The translations under genes were made by a program, and so were the position numbers. Below the pieces are notes generated by a model. That model saw only the letters and a list, made by a program, of their open reading frames with translations. It was not told the origin of the DNA and did no database searches. Below are positions 36,057 through 46,417 of a stretch of DNA of 64,000 nucleotides, one piece after another; position 1 is the first letter of the stretch, and every line of letters starts with the position of its first letter. This stretch comes from Phocaeicola coprocola DSM 17136 (GTDB lineage Bacteria > Bacteroidota > Bacteroidia > Bacteroidales > Bacteroidaceae): the NCBI RefSeq assembly GCF_000154845.1, contig NZ_DS981509.1, positions 1 through 64,000 of the forward strand, in the 5' to 3' direction.

Positions 36057-37739
36057 TTAAAGGTTTGGATTTTTAGCCGAATCAGTATCTGGATAAGGCA
36101 TATATACCATCTTATCATTCCATGAGCCGCTTACTTCTACACCTTCTTTCACCTTTACTCCCGGCACTATTTCAATTTCAGGATTGCCCTGACGTTCTTC
36201 AAACGTTTTCTGTAGAAGTTTCATACGGAACTGGTCTGCCCGGCGAGTTACCATAGCAACCCAATAACCAGCAACTTCCCATCCATGTCCCTCTAAAGCA
36301 GCCTCAGCAAGCTGTGAAGCATTCATTGCATCAATATTTACTCCATTTATAACTTGCCATTTTCCATCATCTTCATACGTTTTTTCCTTTGTTCCATAGG
36401 TATCACCTACCATTCCACGCTTACGCACGTCTTTCAGACATTGTTTTGCCAATGACAAATCGCTTTCTCCCGCACGGGCAGCAGCTTCTGCGTACCACAG
36501 TTTCACTTCTGCATAGCGTATCAGACGATGACGATGCCCATTACACATATTCTGACTTGCAGGCAACGTATAATCATACGGAGCATCAATATTAGTCTTT
36601 GTCGACGGTTCCCAGTTTACAGAAAAGACGCTGAACATCGGATGACATTCCGGAATCACCCAACCGTCTTCTGATTTGTCATACCAGTTATGCAGTTCAT
36701 ACCCGTTTCCATCTTTATTGGGTTTCAGAATCTGTGGGTCATAAGTGGCATCCTTGCGAGGACCTTCCGGAAATTTCTGCCAGAAACGGATTTCTCCCCA
36801 TGCATCTCCCCATCCACCAAGTGATTCAAACTGATCACATGAAGTAAGTTGGGAATCTTGCACCCAGTCTACATTTGGAGAATAATTAATTCCAAGAATG
36901 GTTTCCTTATTATAGTTATTACTCATGGCATATACATCGTAAAAATTCTCATCCATACGAATATCATATATTCCATTACGTTCACCTTCTATCACCTTCT
37001 TGGCTTCATCGGCTGCTTTTTTATAATAAGCAGTTCCTTTCCCTAAAGGCCATCCGGCCATAGCCATATACACAGCAGCACGCGTAGCCTCTACTGCTTG
37101 TTTGGTTACATATACATTTACACCATTCAAAAAAGCCGGTGCATTCTTATAACTTGCGGGTAGTCCTTCACATTCATCCGAAGTAAGGTCGGCTACAATT
37201 TGCTCGTACACCTGTTCTACACTGCTAGGTTTCATAGTGAAATCATCGTTTTCATTGGTCAGTGTCAATGGAATATCTCCGAAAAGGCGTACCAACGTAA
37301 AATAAGCATAAGCACGCCAGAACTTAGCCTGACCTATAGCCTGATTCAGCGATGCAGCATCAGTAGGAGTTTTCGAAGCGTTCTGTATAATAAAATTAGC
37401 AGCTTTTATAATTGCATAATGGTCGGACCAGCAATCTTTTACTCCTTTATTAGAGTTCACTGGAGCAAAACGGTCAATTTCTGCAGCGGCCTGCTTGTTA
37501 CTTCCCGGATTGGTCGTAATATCATCTCCCTGCCACTGAGGATACTGAGGATTGGTACGAGTTTGTGAATAATTTACTTTACTGTACAACGAATATACAC
37601 TCATATCCAGTTCTTCCTGTGTACTGAAATAACCTTCTGGAGTAAGTTTTCCCTGAGGATTTTCCTGAAGCAAGTCCGAACAGGAAACAGTTATCAATGA
37701 AGCTGCCATGATACAGCCCAGAAATATCTTTGTTTTCAT
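36057..37739 (-). CDS. SusD/RagB family nutrient-binding outer membrane lipoprotein
   Basis: 560 residues. A lipobox ends at Cys20 (AASLITVSC) after a hydrophobic signal, and the SusD-like TPR fold follows: N-terminal LLQENPQGKLTPEGYFSTQEELDM, the GQAKFWRAYAYFTLVRLFGDIPL block, and the C-terminal RLIRYAEVKLWYAEAAARAGE and RRADQFRMKLLQKTFEERQGN blocks. It caps the SusC barrel at the cell surface and delivers a glycan or other nutrient. The glycan is not identifiable, since no glycoside hydrolase, sulfatase or sensor gene is next to the pair. It starts 22 nt after susC, so it is cotranscribed with a disrupted partner. Confidence 0.94.
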   Translation of the reverse strand: MKTKIFLGCIMAASLITVSCSDLLQENPQGKLTPEGYFSTQEELDMSVYSLYSKVNYSQTRTNPQYPQWQGDDITTNPGSNKQAAAEIDRFAPVNSNKGVKDCWSDHYAIIKAANFIIQNASKTPTDAASLNQAIGQAKFWRAYAYFTLVRLFGDIPLTLTNENDDFTMKPSSVEQVYEQIVADLTSDECEGLPASYKNAPAFLNGVNVYVTKQAVEATRAAVYMAMAGWPLGKGTAYYKKAADEAKKVIEGERNGIYDIRMDENFYDVYAMSNNYNKETILGINYSPNVDWVQDSQLTSCDQFESLGGWGDAWGEIRFWQKFPEGPRKDATYDPQILKPNKDGNGYELHNWYDKSEDGWVIPECHPMFSVFSVNWEPSTKTNIDAPYDYTLPASQNMCNGHRHRLIRYAEVKLWYAEAAARAGESDLSLAKQCLKDVRKRGMVGDTYGTKEKTYEDDGKWQVINGVNIDAMNASQLAEAALEGHGWEVAGYWVAMVTRRADQFRMKLLQKTFEERQGNPEIEIVPGVKVKEGVEVSGSWNDKMVYMPYPDTDSAKNPNL

Positions 37740-37761
37740 ATCATATCAATTTGATTAAAGG

Positions 37762-40700
37762 TTAAAAGTTCATGCGCACACCGAAGGTAAAAGTACGAGG
37801 AGTAGGATAAGCTCCCATATCAATACCTGCATCCACATCCACATTATCATTAGAGAAAGTTGTTCCAACCGGATCCATACCCTTATAACCGGTAATAGTA
37901 AAGAGATTCTGGCAGCTTAGCGTCAAACGGATATCGGCAAACTTTGTTACTTTTTTCGACAGATTATACGATAAACTGATATTTTCCAGTCTTACATAGC
38001 TAGCATCTTCAACCCACTTGGTAGATACAGCCTGATAATTATTTCCAGCCACCTTCAGCCCCGGATATATAGCCGACTGTCCCACCTTATCAAAATTATC
38101 AGTATAAGCCTCACGTAATGTAATAAAACGAGAATCGCCTACCATTGAAGCCATTGTAAAACGTGCCAGATTCAATCTGTCAGCTCCGAAGGCTCCGTTG
38201 AAGAATAAGTTAAGATCCCAATTTTTGTAAGTCAATGTATTATTCCATCCTACAGTAAAGTCAGGAGTTGCCTTTCCGATAACCCGACGATCGGATCCAT
38301 CAATTGTTCCGCTATTATCCATATCCTGATAAGTATCCTTACCAGATTCATCAAGCCCTGTCCAGATATAACCATAGAAAGATCCGATTGCATATCCCGG
38401 CTTAATGATACTAGCCTCATCCACCATACCTGAAGCCGGCTTTGAGCCGAAGAAATAATAGTTTTCACCTCCAGCAAGTTTTTCTACACGATTCTTCAGA
38501 TAAGTTCTGTTTACAGTTGTCGACCAGGTAAAATTCTTATGCTGAATCAAATGTGCAGTCAGTGATATATCTACACCTCGGTTACTGATTTCTCCATCAT
38601 TCACCCAATAACTTGCACCACCTTTATAATTAGGCATTGTCTTTTTAAGCAAAGCATCGGTAGTGCGCTTATCAAAGTAATCGACACTCATTGACAAACG
38701 GTGATTGAACATTGAAAAATCCAGACCAACATCAAACTGGCGAGTCTTTTCCCATGTAAGTTCAGGAGTTGCAATATCATTAGCCCAATAACCGACATAG
38801 TCACTGCTTGTTCCAAAATTATATTTAGTCTGCGTCATCAGTCCTAAAGTAGAATACGGATCAATAGCCTGATTACCCACGATACCAAAACTAGCACGCA
38901 GTTTCAAGTCTTGTACAGCCTTGACATTCTTCATGAACTTTTCATTACTGATAGTCCAGGCAGCAGCTACAGAAGGAAAGAATCCCCATTTATTTTTAGA
39001 GAAGCGAGAAGAACCGTCAGCACGGAAAGTACCTGTCAGCTGATAACGGTCGTTATAATTATACATCACACGCGTTACTCCGGAAACCAGTGCCCAGTTC
39101 TGTATACCATTACTTACATCGCGGCTTTGAGCCATACTTGCATCCCACCAACCGACAGATTCCGTCAAAAGATTTTTTCCGGAAATATTCATCAGACGTT
39201 CCTCATACTTCGTTACTTCGTATACGGCAGTAGATGTCAGCGAGTGCTTATTCCACTTACCCATGTAAGTAAAGTTATTAGAACTCTGCAACATCATACG
39301 GTAGGTATCACTATTTCCCATGCTGTTCGACGGATTCACCCGTTTAGAAGAAAAACTGTATGATTTGGCATCGTAATAGTCAACACCGTTAGTTGTCGTA
39401 AAAGTCAGTCCTTTTGCAAGATTAAAACGCAAATCTACGTGTCCGGTAAACACATCAGTCATAGTTTCTCCACCTTGCAAACGCAAAATACCTACAGGAT
39501 TGCTGGCTATGGAGTTAATAGGATCCTTCGCATAATTATTACCATCCATCATCTGCATAGTAGGAGAATAGTTCATGGCAATCCAGATCGGATTATCTTT
39601 TCCAGTAGCAAAAGATCCTCCTTTACGTATATTATGCGAAGCATTGACATCTGCCGTCACATGCAGCCATGGAGTAACTTGTGACGTAACATTAGCTTTA
39701 GCCTGATAGCGTTCATTCTTCGACTCTATTACAACTCCAGTCTGTCCCATATAGTTGCCGGACAAATAGAACTGAGTCTTATCATTACCTGACGATACCG
39801 CTACTTTATAATTCTGAGTAATACCTGTACGGAAAATTTCATCCTGCCAGTCTATTCCTGGATTCGTACCATTCAAATAAACAGACATCTCATCTTGCGT
39901 TTTCTTTCCAGCATCGACCAAAGCCTGAGCATATTCACGTGAATTAAGCAAATCATAGCGTTTATATACATTTGCAACTCCAAACGAGGCATCCAAAGTT
40001 ACTTGAGTAGCTCCAGCCAACCCTGTCTTAGTCGTAACCAATACAACACCGTTTGAACCACGAGAACCATAGATAGCTGTAGAAGAAGCATCTTTTAAGA
40101 CTTGCATAGACTGTATATCCTCTGGATTAATGCCATCCAAACCACTTTCCCGTACAATACCATCCACTACATACAAAGGATCATTACTTTTATTAATAGA
40201 ACCAGAACCGCGCACACGAATCTTTACGCTACCGCCTGGCACACCACTGTTTTCCACTTGTACACCAGAAACACGTCCTTGCAAAGCATCCGAAACCTGC
40301 GTTATAGGCTGATCCTTAAAGCTTTTATTATCAAGTACAGCAACCACTCCTGCTACATCAGCCTTACGAACAGCTCCATAACCAATAACAACAACTTCAT
40401 CCAAAGTTTCAGTATCTTCTTTCAGGACTATCTTTGCACCATTTTGATTTTTAGCCGAAACCTCCTGTGATACATAGCCTATATAAGAAAAAACTAAAAC
40501 AGCATTCGGAGATGATAAGCTTAAAGAAAAGTTTCCTTCAAAATCCGTTATAGCACCATTTTCAGTACCTTTTTCTACTACATTTACTCCAATCAACGGA
40601 TCACCATTTACATCGACAACAGTACCAGTAAATTCTGTAACTTACTGAGATACAGAAACTTCAGCAACATTCGCAGCCATTACTTCTGCTGCAGAACTAA

Positions 40701-40794
40701 TTGCGACAAACAAACTAAGGGCAATGGGGACAGAGTGTAAAAGTCTCCTTGTCCAAGGAGAGTTCACCTCCCGACAAAATTGATTCTTTTTCAT
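37762..40794 (-). pseudogene. SusC/RagA TonB-linked transporter with an in-frame stop after the signal peptide
   Basis: Read through, the gene encodes about 1,010 residues, normal for SusC: start MKKNQFCREV at 40794, hydrophobic signal ending near AEVMAAN, a CarboxypepD_reg-like domain (TGTVVDVNGDPLIGVNVV onward), plug with VVVIGYGAVRKADVAG and IYGSRGSNGVVLVTTKTG, and a beta-barrel ending in FTFGVRMNF. Codon 51 is TAA (40642-40644), directly after VSVSQ and in frame with the mature part. A CAA Gln at this site would restore the gene by one C-to-T change. The distal frame has no nearby export signal, since the next ATG is inside the plug. Either the gene is inactive in this strain, or the base is wrong. 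Confidence 0.85.
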
Positions 40795-40842
40795 AAAAAA
40801 ATTAAGGTTAACTATCAAAGTATTATTATCACCCAGATGCAA

Positions 40843-41137
40843 TAATTAAATACAATAATTGACTTTAACAGGTTTAGTTAAAGTTTATTTTTGTTTTCCG
40901 CAAAGAAAGAATTTAATTTTAAAATCAGCAAGAATATCAGTAAAATATTTTCATTTTTAACCAATAAATAATGATAACATTTAGAAATACCCCGATAGTT
41001 TTATAATTCCTTTTCAAATAAGATCTTAACCTGCCTTCAAAATACTTTCAGAAGACCAAATAAAACACACAAGTAAAATAATTAATTGCATTTTATTATT
41101 GAAATATAAAGACTCGCTTGTCTCTCGAAACAAAAAA
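40843..41137. other. AT-rich intergenic region upstream of susC
   Basis: About 295 bp, roughly three quarters A+T, between the susC start and the UPF0210 terminator. I see no open frame of protein-like composition, no RNA gene and no perfect TAnnTTTG box. It presumably holds the susCD promoter and any regulator-binding site, but nothing specific can be named. Confidence 0.4.
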
Positions 41138-41172
41138 ATCAGCCGAATTCTTTTCTATCGAATCCGGCTGAT
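41138..41172 (-). terminator. Terminator of the ACT-UPF0210 operon
   Basis: ATCAGCCG-ATTC at 41138-41150 pairs with GAAT-CGGCTGAT at 41160-41172 with one mismatch. A T run follows on the minus strand (A's at 41131-41137). Confidence 0.75.
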
Positions 41173-41193
41173 CTCTCATATAAAAAGCAATAA

Positions 41194-42558
41194 TTAATTT
41201 TTAAAGCTATGAATCGGCGCAGGAATACGTCCCTTACGATTTACAAAAGCCTCACAGCTAAAACGGTTGACAGGCATCACAGGAGCATATCCCAGCAATC
41301 CACCAAACTCAACAGTATCACCAACCTCTTTACCCACTACAGGAATAATACGCACGGCGGTGGTTTTCTGGTTAATCATACCAATAGCTGTTTCATCGGC
41401 AATAATACCCGAAATAGTTGCAGCAGATGTAGTTCCTGGGATAGCAATCATATCCAAACCTACTGAACAAACACAAGTCATCGCCTCCAGTTTTTCCAAA
41501 GTTAAAGCACCGGCTTCTACCGCATTTATCATACCCTGATCTTCACTGACAGGAATAAATGCTCCACTTAGTCCTCCAACATACGATGAAGCCATTACTC
41601 CACCTTTCTTTACCTGATCGTTCAACAAAGCAAGAGCAGCTGTGGTTCCAGGTGCTCCCGGATGTTCCAAACCAATCTCCTGTAATATTTCGGCTACACT
41701 ATCACCAATAGCCGGAGTTGGAGCAAGTGACAAATCAATGATACCGAAAGGAACGCCCAAACGGCGAGAAGCTTCCTGTGCAACCAGCTGTCCGACACGT
41801 GTAATCTTAAAGGCTGTACGCTTGATAGTTTCACAAAGTACCTCAAAACCTTCACCACGTACTTGTTCCAATGCGTATTTCACAACGCCCGGTCCGCTGA
41901 CACCAACATTTATAATAGCATCGTCTTCCGATACTCCATGAAAAGCTCCTGCCATAAATGGATTATCATCGGGAGCATTACACAATACGACCAGTTTAGC
42001 ACATCCCAAAGAATCACGCTCCTTAGTCAATTCCGCAGTCTCCTTGATTATTTCTCCCATAAGGCGAACAGCATCCATATTGATGCCTGTTTTAGTCGAT
42101 CCCACATTCACTGAGCTGCAAATACGTTCCGTACAAGCCAAAGCCTTAGGAATAGAACGAATAAGCAATTCATCGCTTCGGGTCATGCCTTTCGAAACAA
42201 TAGCAGAATATCCTCCGATAAAATTTACTCCCAATTCTTCTGCAACCCGGTCTAATGTCTGTGCTATCTTTACATAATCATCCGGAGTATGGCATGCAGT
42301 ACCGCCAACCAATGCTATAGGAGTAATAGAAATACGTTTGTTTACGATAGGAATTCCATACTCCTTGGCAATATCCTCTCCCGTTTTTACCAGATTTTTA
42401 GCAAAGCGGGTCATCTTATTATATATATTCTGACAGAGAACATCCAGATTACTGTCGGCACAGTCCAACAAGTTTATTCCCATAGTAATGGTACGTACAT
42501 CCAGATTTTCTTTCTCTATCATCTTATTGGTTTCGAGAACCTCGGATATATTAATCAT
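41194..42558 (-). CDS. PFL family protein (UPF0210/DUF711)
   Basis: 454 residues, full length for the family. Recognisable blocks are [13 protein letters not shown] near the N-terminus, [49 protein letters not shown], and the Gly-rich [12 protein letters not shown]. It is related in fold to pyruvate formate-lyase-like barrels, but no glycyl-radical motif is seen and the biochemical role is not established. It lies 14 nt downstream of the small ACT-domain gene, the same pairing found across many bacteria, which suggests a shared, possibly amino-acid-responsive function. Confidence 0.9.
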   Translation of the reverse strand: MINISEVLETNKMIEKENLDVRTITMGINLLDCADSNLDVLCQNIYNKMTRFAKNLVKTGEDIAKEYGIPIVNKRISITPIALVGGTACHTPDDYVKIAQTLDRVAEELGVNFIGGYSAIVSKGMTRSDELLIRSIPKALACTERICSSVNVGSTKTGINMDAVRLMGEIIKETAELTKERDSLGCAKLVVLCNAPDDNPFMAGAFHGVSEDDAIINVGVSGPGVVKYALEQVRGEGFEVLCETIKRTAFKITRVGQLVAQEASRRLGVPFGIIDLSLAPTPAIGDSVAEILQEIGLEHPGAPGTTAALALLNDQVKKGGVMASSYVGGLSGAFIPVSEDQGMINAVEAGALTLEKLEAMTCVCSVGLDMIAIPGTTSAATISGIIADETAIGMINQKTTAVRIIPVVGKEVGDTVEFGGLLGYAPVMPVNRFSCEAFVNRKGRIPAPIHSFKN

Positions 42559-42572
42559 AGCAATACTGTTTT

Positions 42573-42851
42573 TTAGATACGATGCATTTTATTGAATATT
42601 TCCTCACGCTGGCATTTCACCTGTACTCCGATTTCATTTCCGGCTTCTACCAGTTCAGTTACTATTTGCTCGAAAGGCTTTTCTATATTCGCCAGATCTA
42701 CAATCATCATCATATTAAAATACTCCTGAACAATAGTCTGAGAAATATCCAATATGTTTACATTATTTTTAGCAAGATAAGAACATACCTTTGCTATGAT
42801 ACCCACTGTATCTCCACCTACTACAGTAATAATCGCCTTATTCATAATCAA
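42573..42851 (-). CDS. ACT domain-containing protein (UPF0237)
   Basis: 92 residues, or 90 from the second Met ([16 protein letters not shown] at 42845). A single ACT domain: the [35 protein letters not shown] strand-helix-strand with the Gly/Asp loop used for ligand binding. ACT domains bind amino acids and regulate partner enzymes. It sits directly before the UPF0210 gene, a conserved pairing, and may regulate it. A -7 box TATCTTTG lies at 42876-42883 on the minus strand. Confidence 0.9.
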   Translation of the reverse strand: MIMNKAIITVVGGDTVGIIAKVCSYLAKNNVNILDISQTIVQEYFNMMMIVDLANIEKPFEQIVTELVEAGNEIGVQVKCQREEIFNKMHRI

Positions 42852-42875
42852 GTTTTCTAAGTGTTATTAATTTTA

Positions 42876-42883
42876 CAAAGATA
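42876..42883 (-). promoter_or_regulatory. -7 element of the ACT-UPF0210 operon
   Basis: TATCTTTG on the minus strand, about 25-30 nt before the ACT gene start. Confidence 0.55.
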
Positions 42884-42934
42884 TGTATTTATTATCAAAA
42901 GCCACCTCTCTAAAAACTTTTTTTACCCAAATGC

Positions 42935-42964
42935 TTGCTTATTACAAAATTTTACGTACCTTTG
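42935..42964 (+). promoter_or_regulatory. Promoter of tRNA-Ser
   Basis: TTG at 42935-42937, 19 nt, then TACCTTTG at 42957-42964. Transcription should begin near 42971, about 33 nt before the tRNA. Confidence 0.7.
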
Positions 42965-43003
42965 CATCGCTTTTGAAAGGAAGCACTCTTACAAAAGAGT
43001 TTT

Positions 43004-43091
43004 GGAGAGGTGGCAGAGTGGTCGATTGCGGCGGTCTTGAAAACCGTTGTACCGCGAGGTACCCGGGGTTCGAATCCCTGTCTCTCCGCCA
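43004..43091 (+). tRNA. tRNA-Ser(TGA)
   Basis: 85-nt body (43004-43088) plus CCA at 43089-43091. Acceptor GGAGAGG/TCTCTCC, anticodon loop CTTGAAA (anticodon TGA), a long class II variable arm (TGTACCGCGAGGTAC), T loop TTCGAAT and discriminator G. The genomic CCA contrasts with the seven tRNAs at 31.2-31.9 kb, which lack it. Confidence 0.96.
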
Positions 43092-43093
43092 AT

Positions 43094-43136
43094 AAAAAGT
43101 GTAAATCAAGCATTTGCGAGGTTTACACTTTTTTTA
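43094..43136 (+). terminator. Terminator of tRNA-Ser
   Basis: AAAAAGTGTAAA pairs with TTTACACTTTTT across a 16-nt loop and ends in a T run. It begins just 3 nt after CCA. Confidence 0.8.
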
Positions 43137-43354
43137 TATTCTGAATTAGAATCTCTATCTGTTTTATTGGAGCATCCAACAACTGAAGTATCGTACAAGT
43201 CTATATACATAAAACGGTTCTAATAAATATTATTTTAATACAGAACTATAAAATTCAGTTTATACTTGTTGAATAAGCTACAGCTATCTAATTTTATGAC
43301 TTCAATAAAAAAAGTATTTTATAGCACATCAAGCCATTTACATAAAAACTGAAT

Positions 43355-43810
43355 ATGATAAATATATATCCTATTTTCTACAACAAAAAGCAATATCTCG
43401 ATTTACTGCTCCTTGCTGATGAGCAAGAATCCATGATCGATCGCTATTTAAAACGCGGAGACATGTTCGTTCTAGCTGAAAACAATGAGATAAAAGCTTC
43501 ATGCGTTATAACCGAAGAAGGTAAAGGTATCTACGAAATCAAAAACATTGCTGTCTATCCACAGTTCCAGCGTCAGGGATATGGAAAAAAGTTGATATTC
43601 TTTCTTCTGAAACATTATAAAGCCCGATGCCATACAATGCTTGTCGGAACCGGAGACTCTCCTATAACTATAGCCTTCTACAAGAATTGCGGATTTGTAT
43701 ATTCACATCGGATACCCAACTTTTTCACCGACAATTATGAGCATCCGATTTTTGAAGCAGGTAAACAATTGAAAGATATGATTTACCTTAAAATTAGCAT
43801 AAGCAAATAA
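43355..43810 (+). CDS. GNAT family N-acetyltransferase
   Basis: 151 residues, a single GNAT domain. IKNIAVYPQFQRQGYGKKLIFFLL is motif A with the Q/RxxGxG/A acetyl-CoA loop (QRQGYG), and FYKNCGFVYSHRIPNFF is motif B. Family members transfer an acetyl group to an amine of a small molecule or protein; the substrate is unknown. The 218-bp gap upstream after the tRNA terminator is AT-rich, with no second gene visible. The gene stands alone, in the same direction as the M3 peptidase 199 bp downstream. Confidence 0.88.
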   Translation: MINIYPIFYNKKQYLDLLLLADEQESMIDRYLKRGDMFVLAENNEIKASCVITEEGKGIYEIKNIAVYPQFQRQGYGKKLIFFLLKHYKARCHTMLVGTGDSPITIAFYKNCGFVYSHRIPNFFTDNYEHPIFEAGKQLKDMIYLKISISK

Positions 43811-43937
43811 GGAGCAACGTAAAAATCTAAGAGATTCGTCGACTAAAACATAGAGTTTCTCTAACCTATACAGAAAGAATTATACACTTACCTAAAAACG
43901 AAAAGCATCAAATATAAAAACAGGCAATCTGCCCCAC

Positions 43938-43968
43938 TTGTTAAATTCCTGACATTTCGTTATATTTG
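43938..43968 (+). promoter_or_regulatory. Promoter of the M3 peptidase gene
   Basis: TTG at 43938-43940, 20 nt, then TATATTTG at 43961-43968. The ATG is 41 nt further on. Confidence 0.7.
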
Positions 43969-44009
43969 CGCTCAAAGATTATAACAATTAACATACCTAT
44001 TTTAACAAA

Positions 44010-46157
44010 ATGAAGAAATGTTTATTCACAGCCGCCTTCGCTCTGGCATTGGGAGGAAGCAGCATGGCACAAAGTACCAATCCATTTCTATCAGAATCGT
44101 ATGGTACTCCGTATGAAATTGCTCCATTCGAAAAAATTACTATCGACAACTACCGTGAAGCGTTCCTGAAAGGAATGGAAGAACAGAAACAGGAAATCAA
44201 TGCTATTATCCGAAATCGCGCAGTACCCGACTTCGAAAACACTATCGTTGCACTCGACCGCAGTGGAGAACTGCTTACTAAAGTAGAATATGTTTTCGGA
44301 CCTATCGCTAGTAGCAACTCAACCGAAGAGACTCGCGCTTTGGAAAAAGAACTGTCTCCATTATTTTCTGCACACAGCGATGATATTTACTTGAATCCAT
44401 TGCTTTTTGCAAAAGTGAAAGAAGTTTACGACAATCAGAAAAAATTTGGATTAGATAAAGAACAGACCAAACTACTGGAAAATGTGTACAAGCGTTTTAT
44501 CCGTGGCGGCGCTGGATTAAATGATGAGCAGAAAGCCGAATTACGTAAGCTGAACAGTGAAATATCACTGCTGGAACTTACATTCAGCCAAAACCTGATG
44601 CACGAAACCAATAACACATTTGTTACAGTCGACAAACTGGAAGAACTGGAAGGACTTCCAGAAGCAAATATCGAAGCTGCCGCTAAAATGGCAGAAGAAA
44701 ACGGACAGAAAGGAAAATGGATGTTCAATATGCAGCGTCCAAGCTGTAACCCTGTTCTACAATACTGTAAAAACCGTGAATTGCGTCATCGCGTATATGA
44801 TGCATATTACAATCGAGGAAATCAGAACAACCAGTATGACAATAAAGAAATATCCCGCAAACTGGTTACTTTACGCTTACAAAAAGCTAAGCTGATGGGA
44901 TATGAAGATTATGCTTCTCTTGCCCTCGACAATCGTATGGCAAAAAACGAACAGAATGTATACCGCTTGCTCGACCAGGTATGGACTCCTGCTGTAGAAA
45001 AAGCTAAAGAAGAGCTGAATGATATACGTGCTGAAATAAAGAAAGATGGCTATAACTTCGAGCCGGAAGGATGGGACTATATGTACTATCTTAATAAAGC
45101 TAAACAAGCCAAATATGCTATCGATGAAGATAAAGTTTCAGAATACCTTGAAATCAACAATGTACTGAAAGGTATCTTCTATGTAGCAAATAAACTTTAT
45201 GGCTTGACTTTCAGAGAATGTACAGATAAATTCCCTGTGTATGAAAAAACAGCTCAGTCATGGGAAGTGATCGATAAAGATGGTAAAGTACTTGCCCTCT
45301 TCTACAGCGACTATTACCCGCGTGACGGTAAAGGAGCCGGAGCCTGGTGTACAGGTTTCAGAGATCAGAGCTATAACGGCAATGAACGAGTTCTGCCAGT
45401 GGTTGTAAACGTATGCAACATGACAACTGCAAGCGGTGACAAACCTGCTTTGCAAAGCATTGACAATGTAACAACCATGTTCCATGAATTTGGACATGCC
45501 TTGCACAGTTTCATGTGCGACGTACACTACCCGGGAGTTTCCAATGTTGAACGCGACTTTGTAGAACTTCCTTCGCAAATAAATGAGCACTGGGCATTCG
45601 AACCGGAAGTGCTGAACATCTACGCCAAACACTACAAAACAGGCGAAGTAATACCAATGGAACTGGTAAAGAAAATAGAAGAAAGCGCTAAATACGGTCA
45701 GGGTTTTGCTACAGTAGAATATCTGGCTGCTTCGCTTACAGATATGGACTTACATACACTGAAAGAAGTTCCTTCTGACCTGAATGTTATGGAGTTCGAA
45801 TCTCAAAAACTGAAAGAACGCGGAATTCCTTCACAAATCTATCCACGCTACCGTGTTACCAATTTCAGTCACACAATGGGAGGTGGATATACAGCCGGAT
45901 ATTACAGCTATATGTGGGCTGAGGTATTAGACTGTGACGCATTTCAGGCTTTCAAGGAAACAGGTGACATCTTCAACAAAGAAATGGCAGACAAATTCCG
46001 TAAATATATCCTGACACCGGGTGGCATCGACGATGGCATGACTATGTATAAGAATTTCCGTGGCCGCGAACCTAAGATAGATGCGTTACTCAAAAATCGT
46101 GGTTTACTGAAAGAAGAACCTCAAACACTAATCAATGGAGATATCGAAAAAAGATAA
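44010..46157 (+). CDS. dcp: M3 family peptidyl-dipeptidase (Dcp-like)
   Basis: 715 residues with a signal peptide (MKKCLFTAAFALALGGSSMAQ), so it is secreted to the periplasm, unlike the cytoplasmic E. coli Dcp. The zinc motif is HEFGH at residues 492-496 (TMFHEFGHALHSF). FVELPSQINEHWAFEP supplies the third ligand Glu, and HTMGGGYTAGYYSYMWAEVLDCDAF is the conserved substrate-binding stretch. It removes C-terminal dipeptides or cleaves short oligopeptides. It has its own promoter and terminator. Oligopeptidase A is an alternative name for the same family. Confidence 0.93.
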   Translation: MKKCLFTAAFALALGGSSMAQSTNPFLSESYGTPYEIAPFEKITIDNYREAFLKGMEEQKQEINAIIRNRAVPDFENTIVALDRSGELLTKVEYVFGPIASSNSTEETRALEKELSPLFSAHSDDIYLNPLLFAKVKEVYDNQKKFGLDKEQTKLLENVYKRFIRGGAGLNDEQKAELRKLNSEISLLELTFSQNLMHETNNTFVTVDKLEELEGLPEANIEAAAKMAEENGQKGKWMFNMQRPSCNPVLQYCKNRELRHRVYDAYYNRGNQNNQYDNKEISRKLVTLRLQKAKLMGYEDYASLALDNRMAKNEQNVYRLLDQVWTPAVEKAKEELNDIRAEIKKDGYNFEPEGWDYMYYLNKAKQAKYAIDEDKVSEYLEINNVLKGIFYVANKLYGLTFRECTDKFPVYEKTAQSWEVIDKDGKVLALFYSDYYPRDGKGAGAWCTGFRDQSYNGNERVLPVVVNVCNMTTASGDKPALQSIDNVTTMFHEFGHALHSFMCDVHYPGVSNVERDFVELPSQINEHWAFEPEVLNIYAKHYKTGEVIPMELVKKIEESAKYGQGFATVEYLAASLTDMDLHTLKEVPSDLNVMEFESQKLKERGIPSQIYPRYRVTNFSHTMGGGYTAGYYSYMWAEVLDCDAFQAFKETGDIFNKEMADKFRKYILTPGGIDDGMTMYKNFRGREPKIDALLKNRGLLKEEPQTLINGDIEKR

Positions 46158-46176
46158 GCATCTCTAAGATATAAGT

Positions 46177-46226
46177 AAAAAATCGCTTCGGAGCATCTTA
46201 ACATAAAGAATCCGAAGCGATTTTTT
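46177..46226 (+). terminator. Terminator of the M3 peptidase gene
   Basis: AAAAAATCGCTTCGGA at 46177-46192 pairs with TCCGAAGCGATTTTT at 46211-46225; the stem is about 15 bp with T's. Confidence 0.85.
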
Positions 46227-46369
46227 CATTTTTATTCATTCCATGTATAACCTTTATACATCCAATTCTTTTAACAACAAAAAAGTGTCAACATTCTGAT
46301 TCCACCCGAAAATTTGCCCAATATCCCTTAAATTTTATCCTATTTAAAAGAAAATATGAGCAAAAATTT

Positions 46370-46398
46370 TTGTGTTTCTCTTCAATCCACTATATTTG
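46370..46398 (+). promoter_or_regulatory. Promoter of the coiled-coil/zapA operon
   Basis: TTG at 46370-46372, 18 nt, then TATATTTG at 46391-46398. This shows that the ATG at 46370 is inside the promoter and that 46418 is the true start. Confidence 0.65.
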
Positions 46399-46417
46399 TA
46401 TACAATTTTGGTACAAA

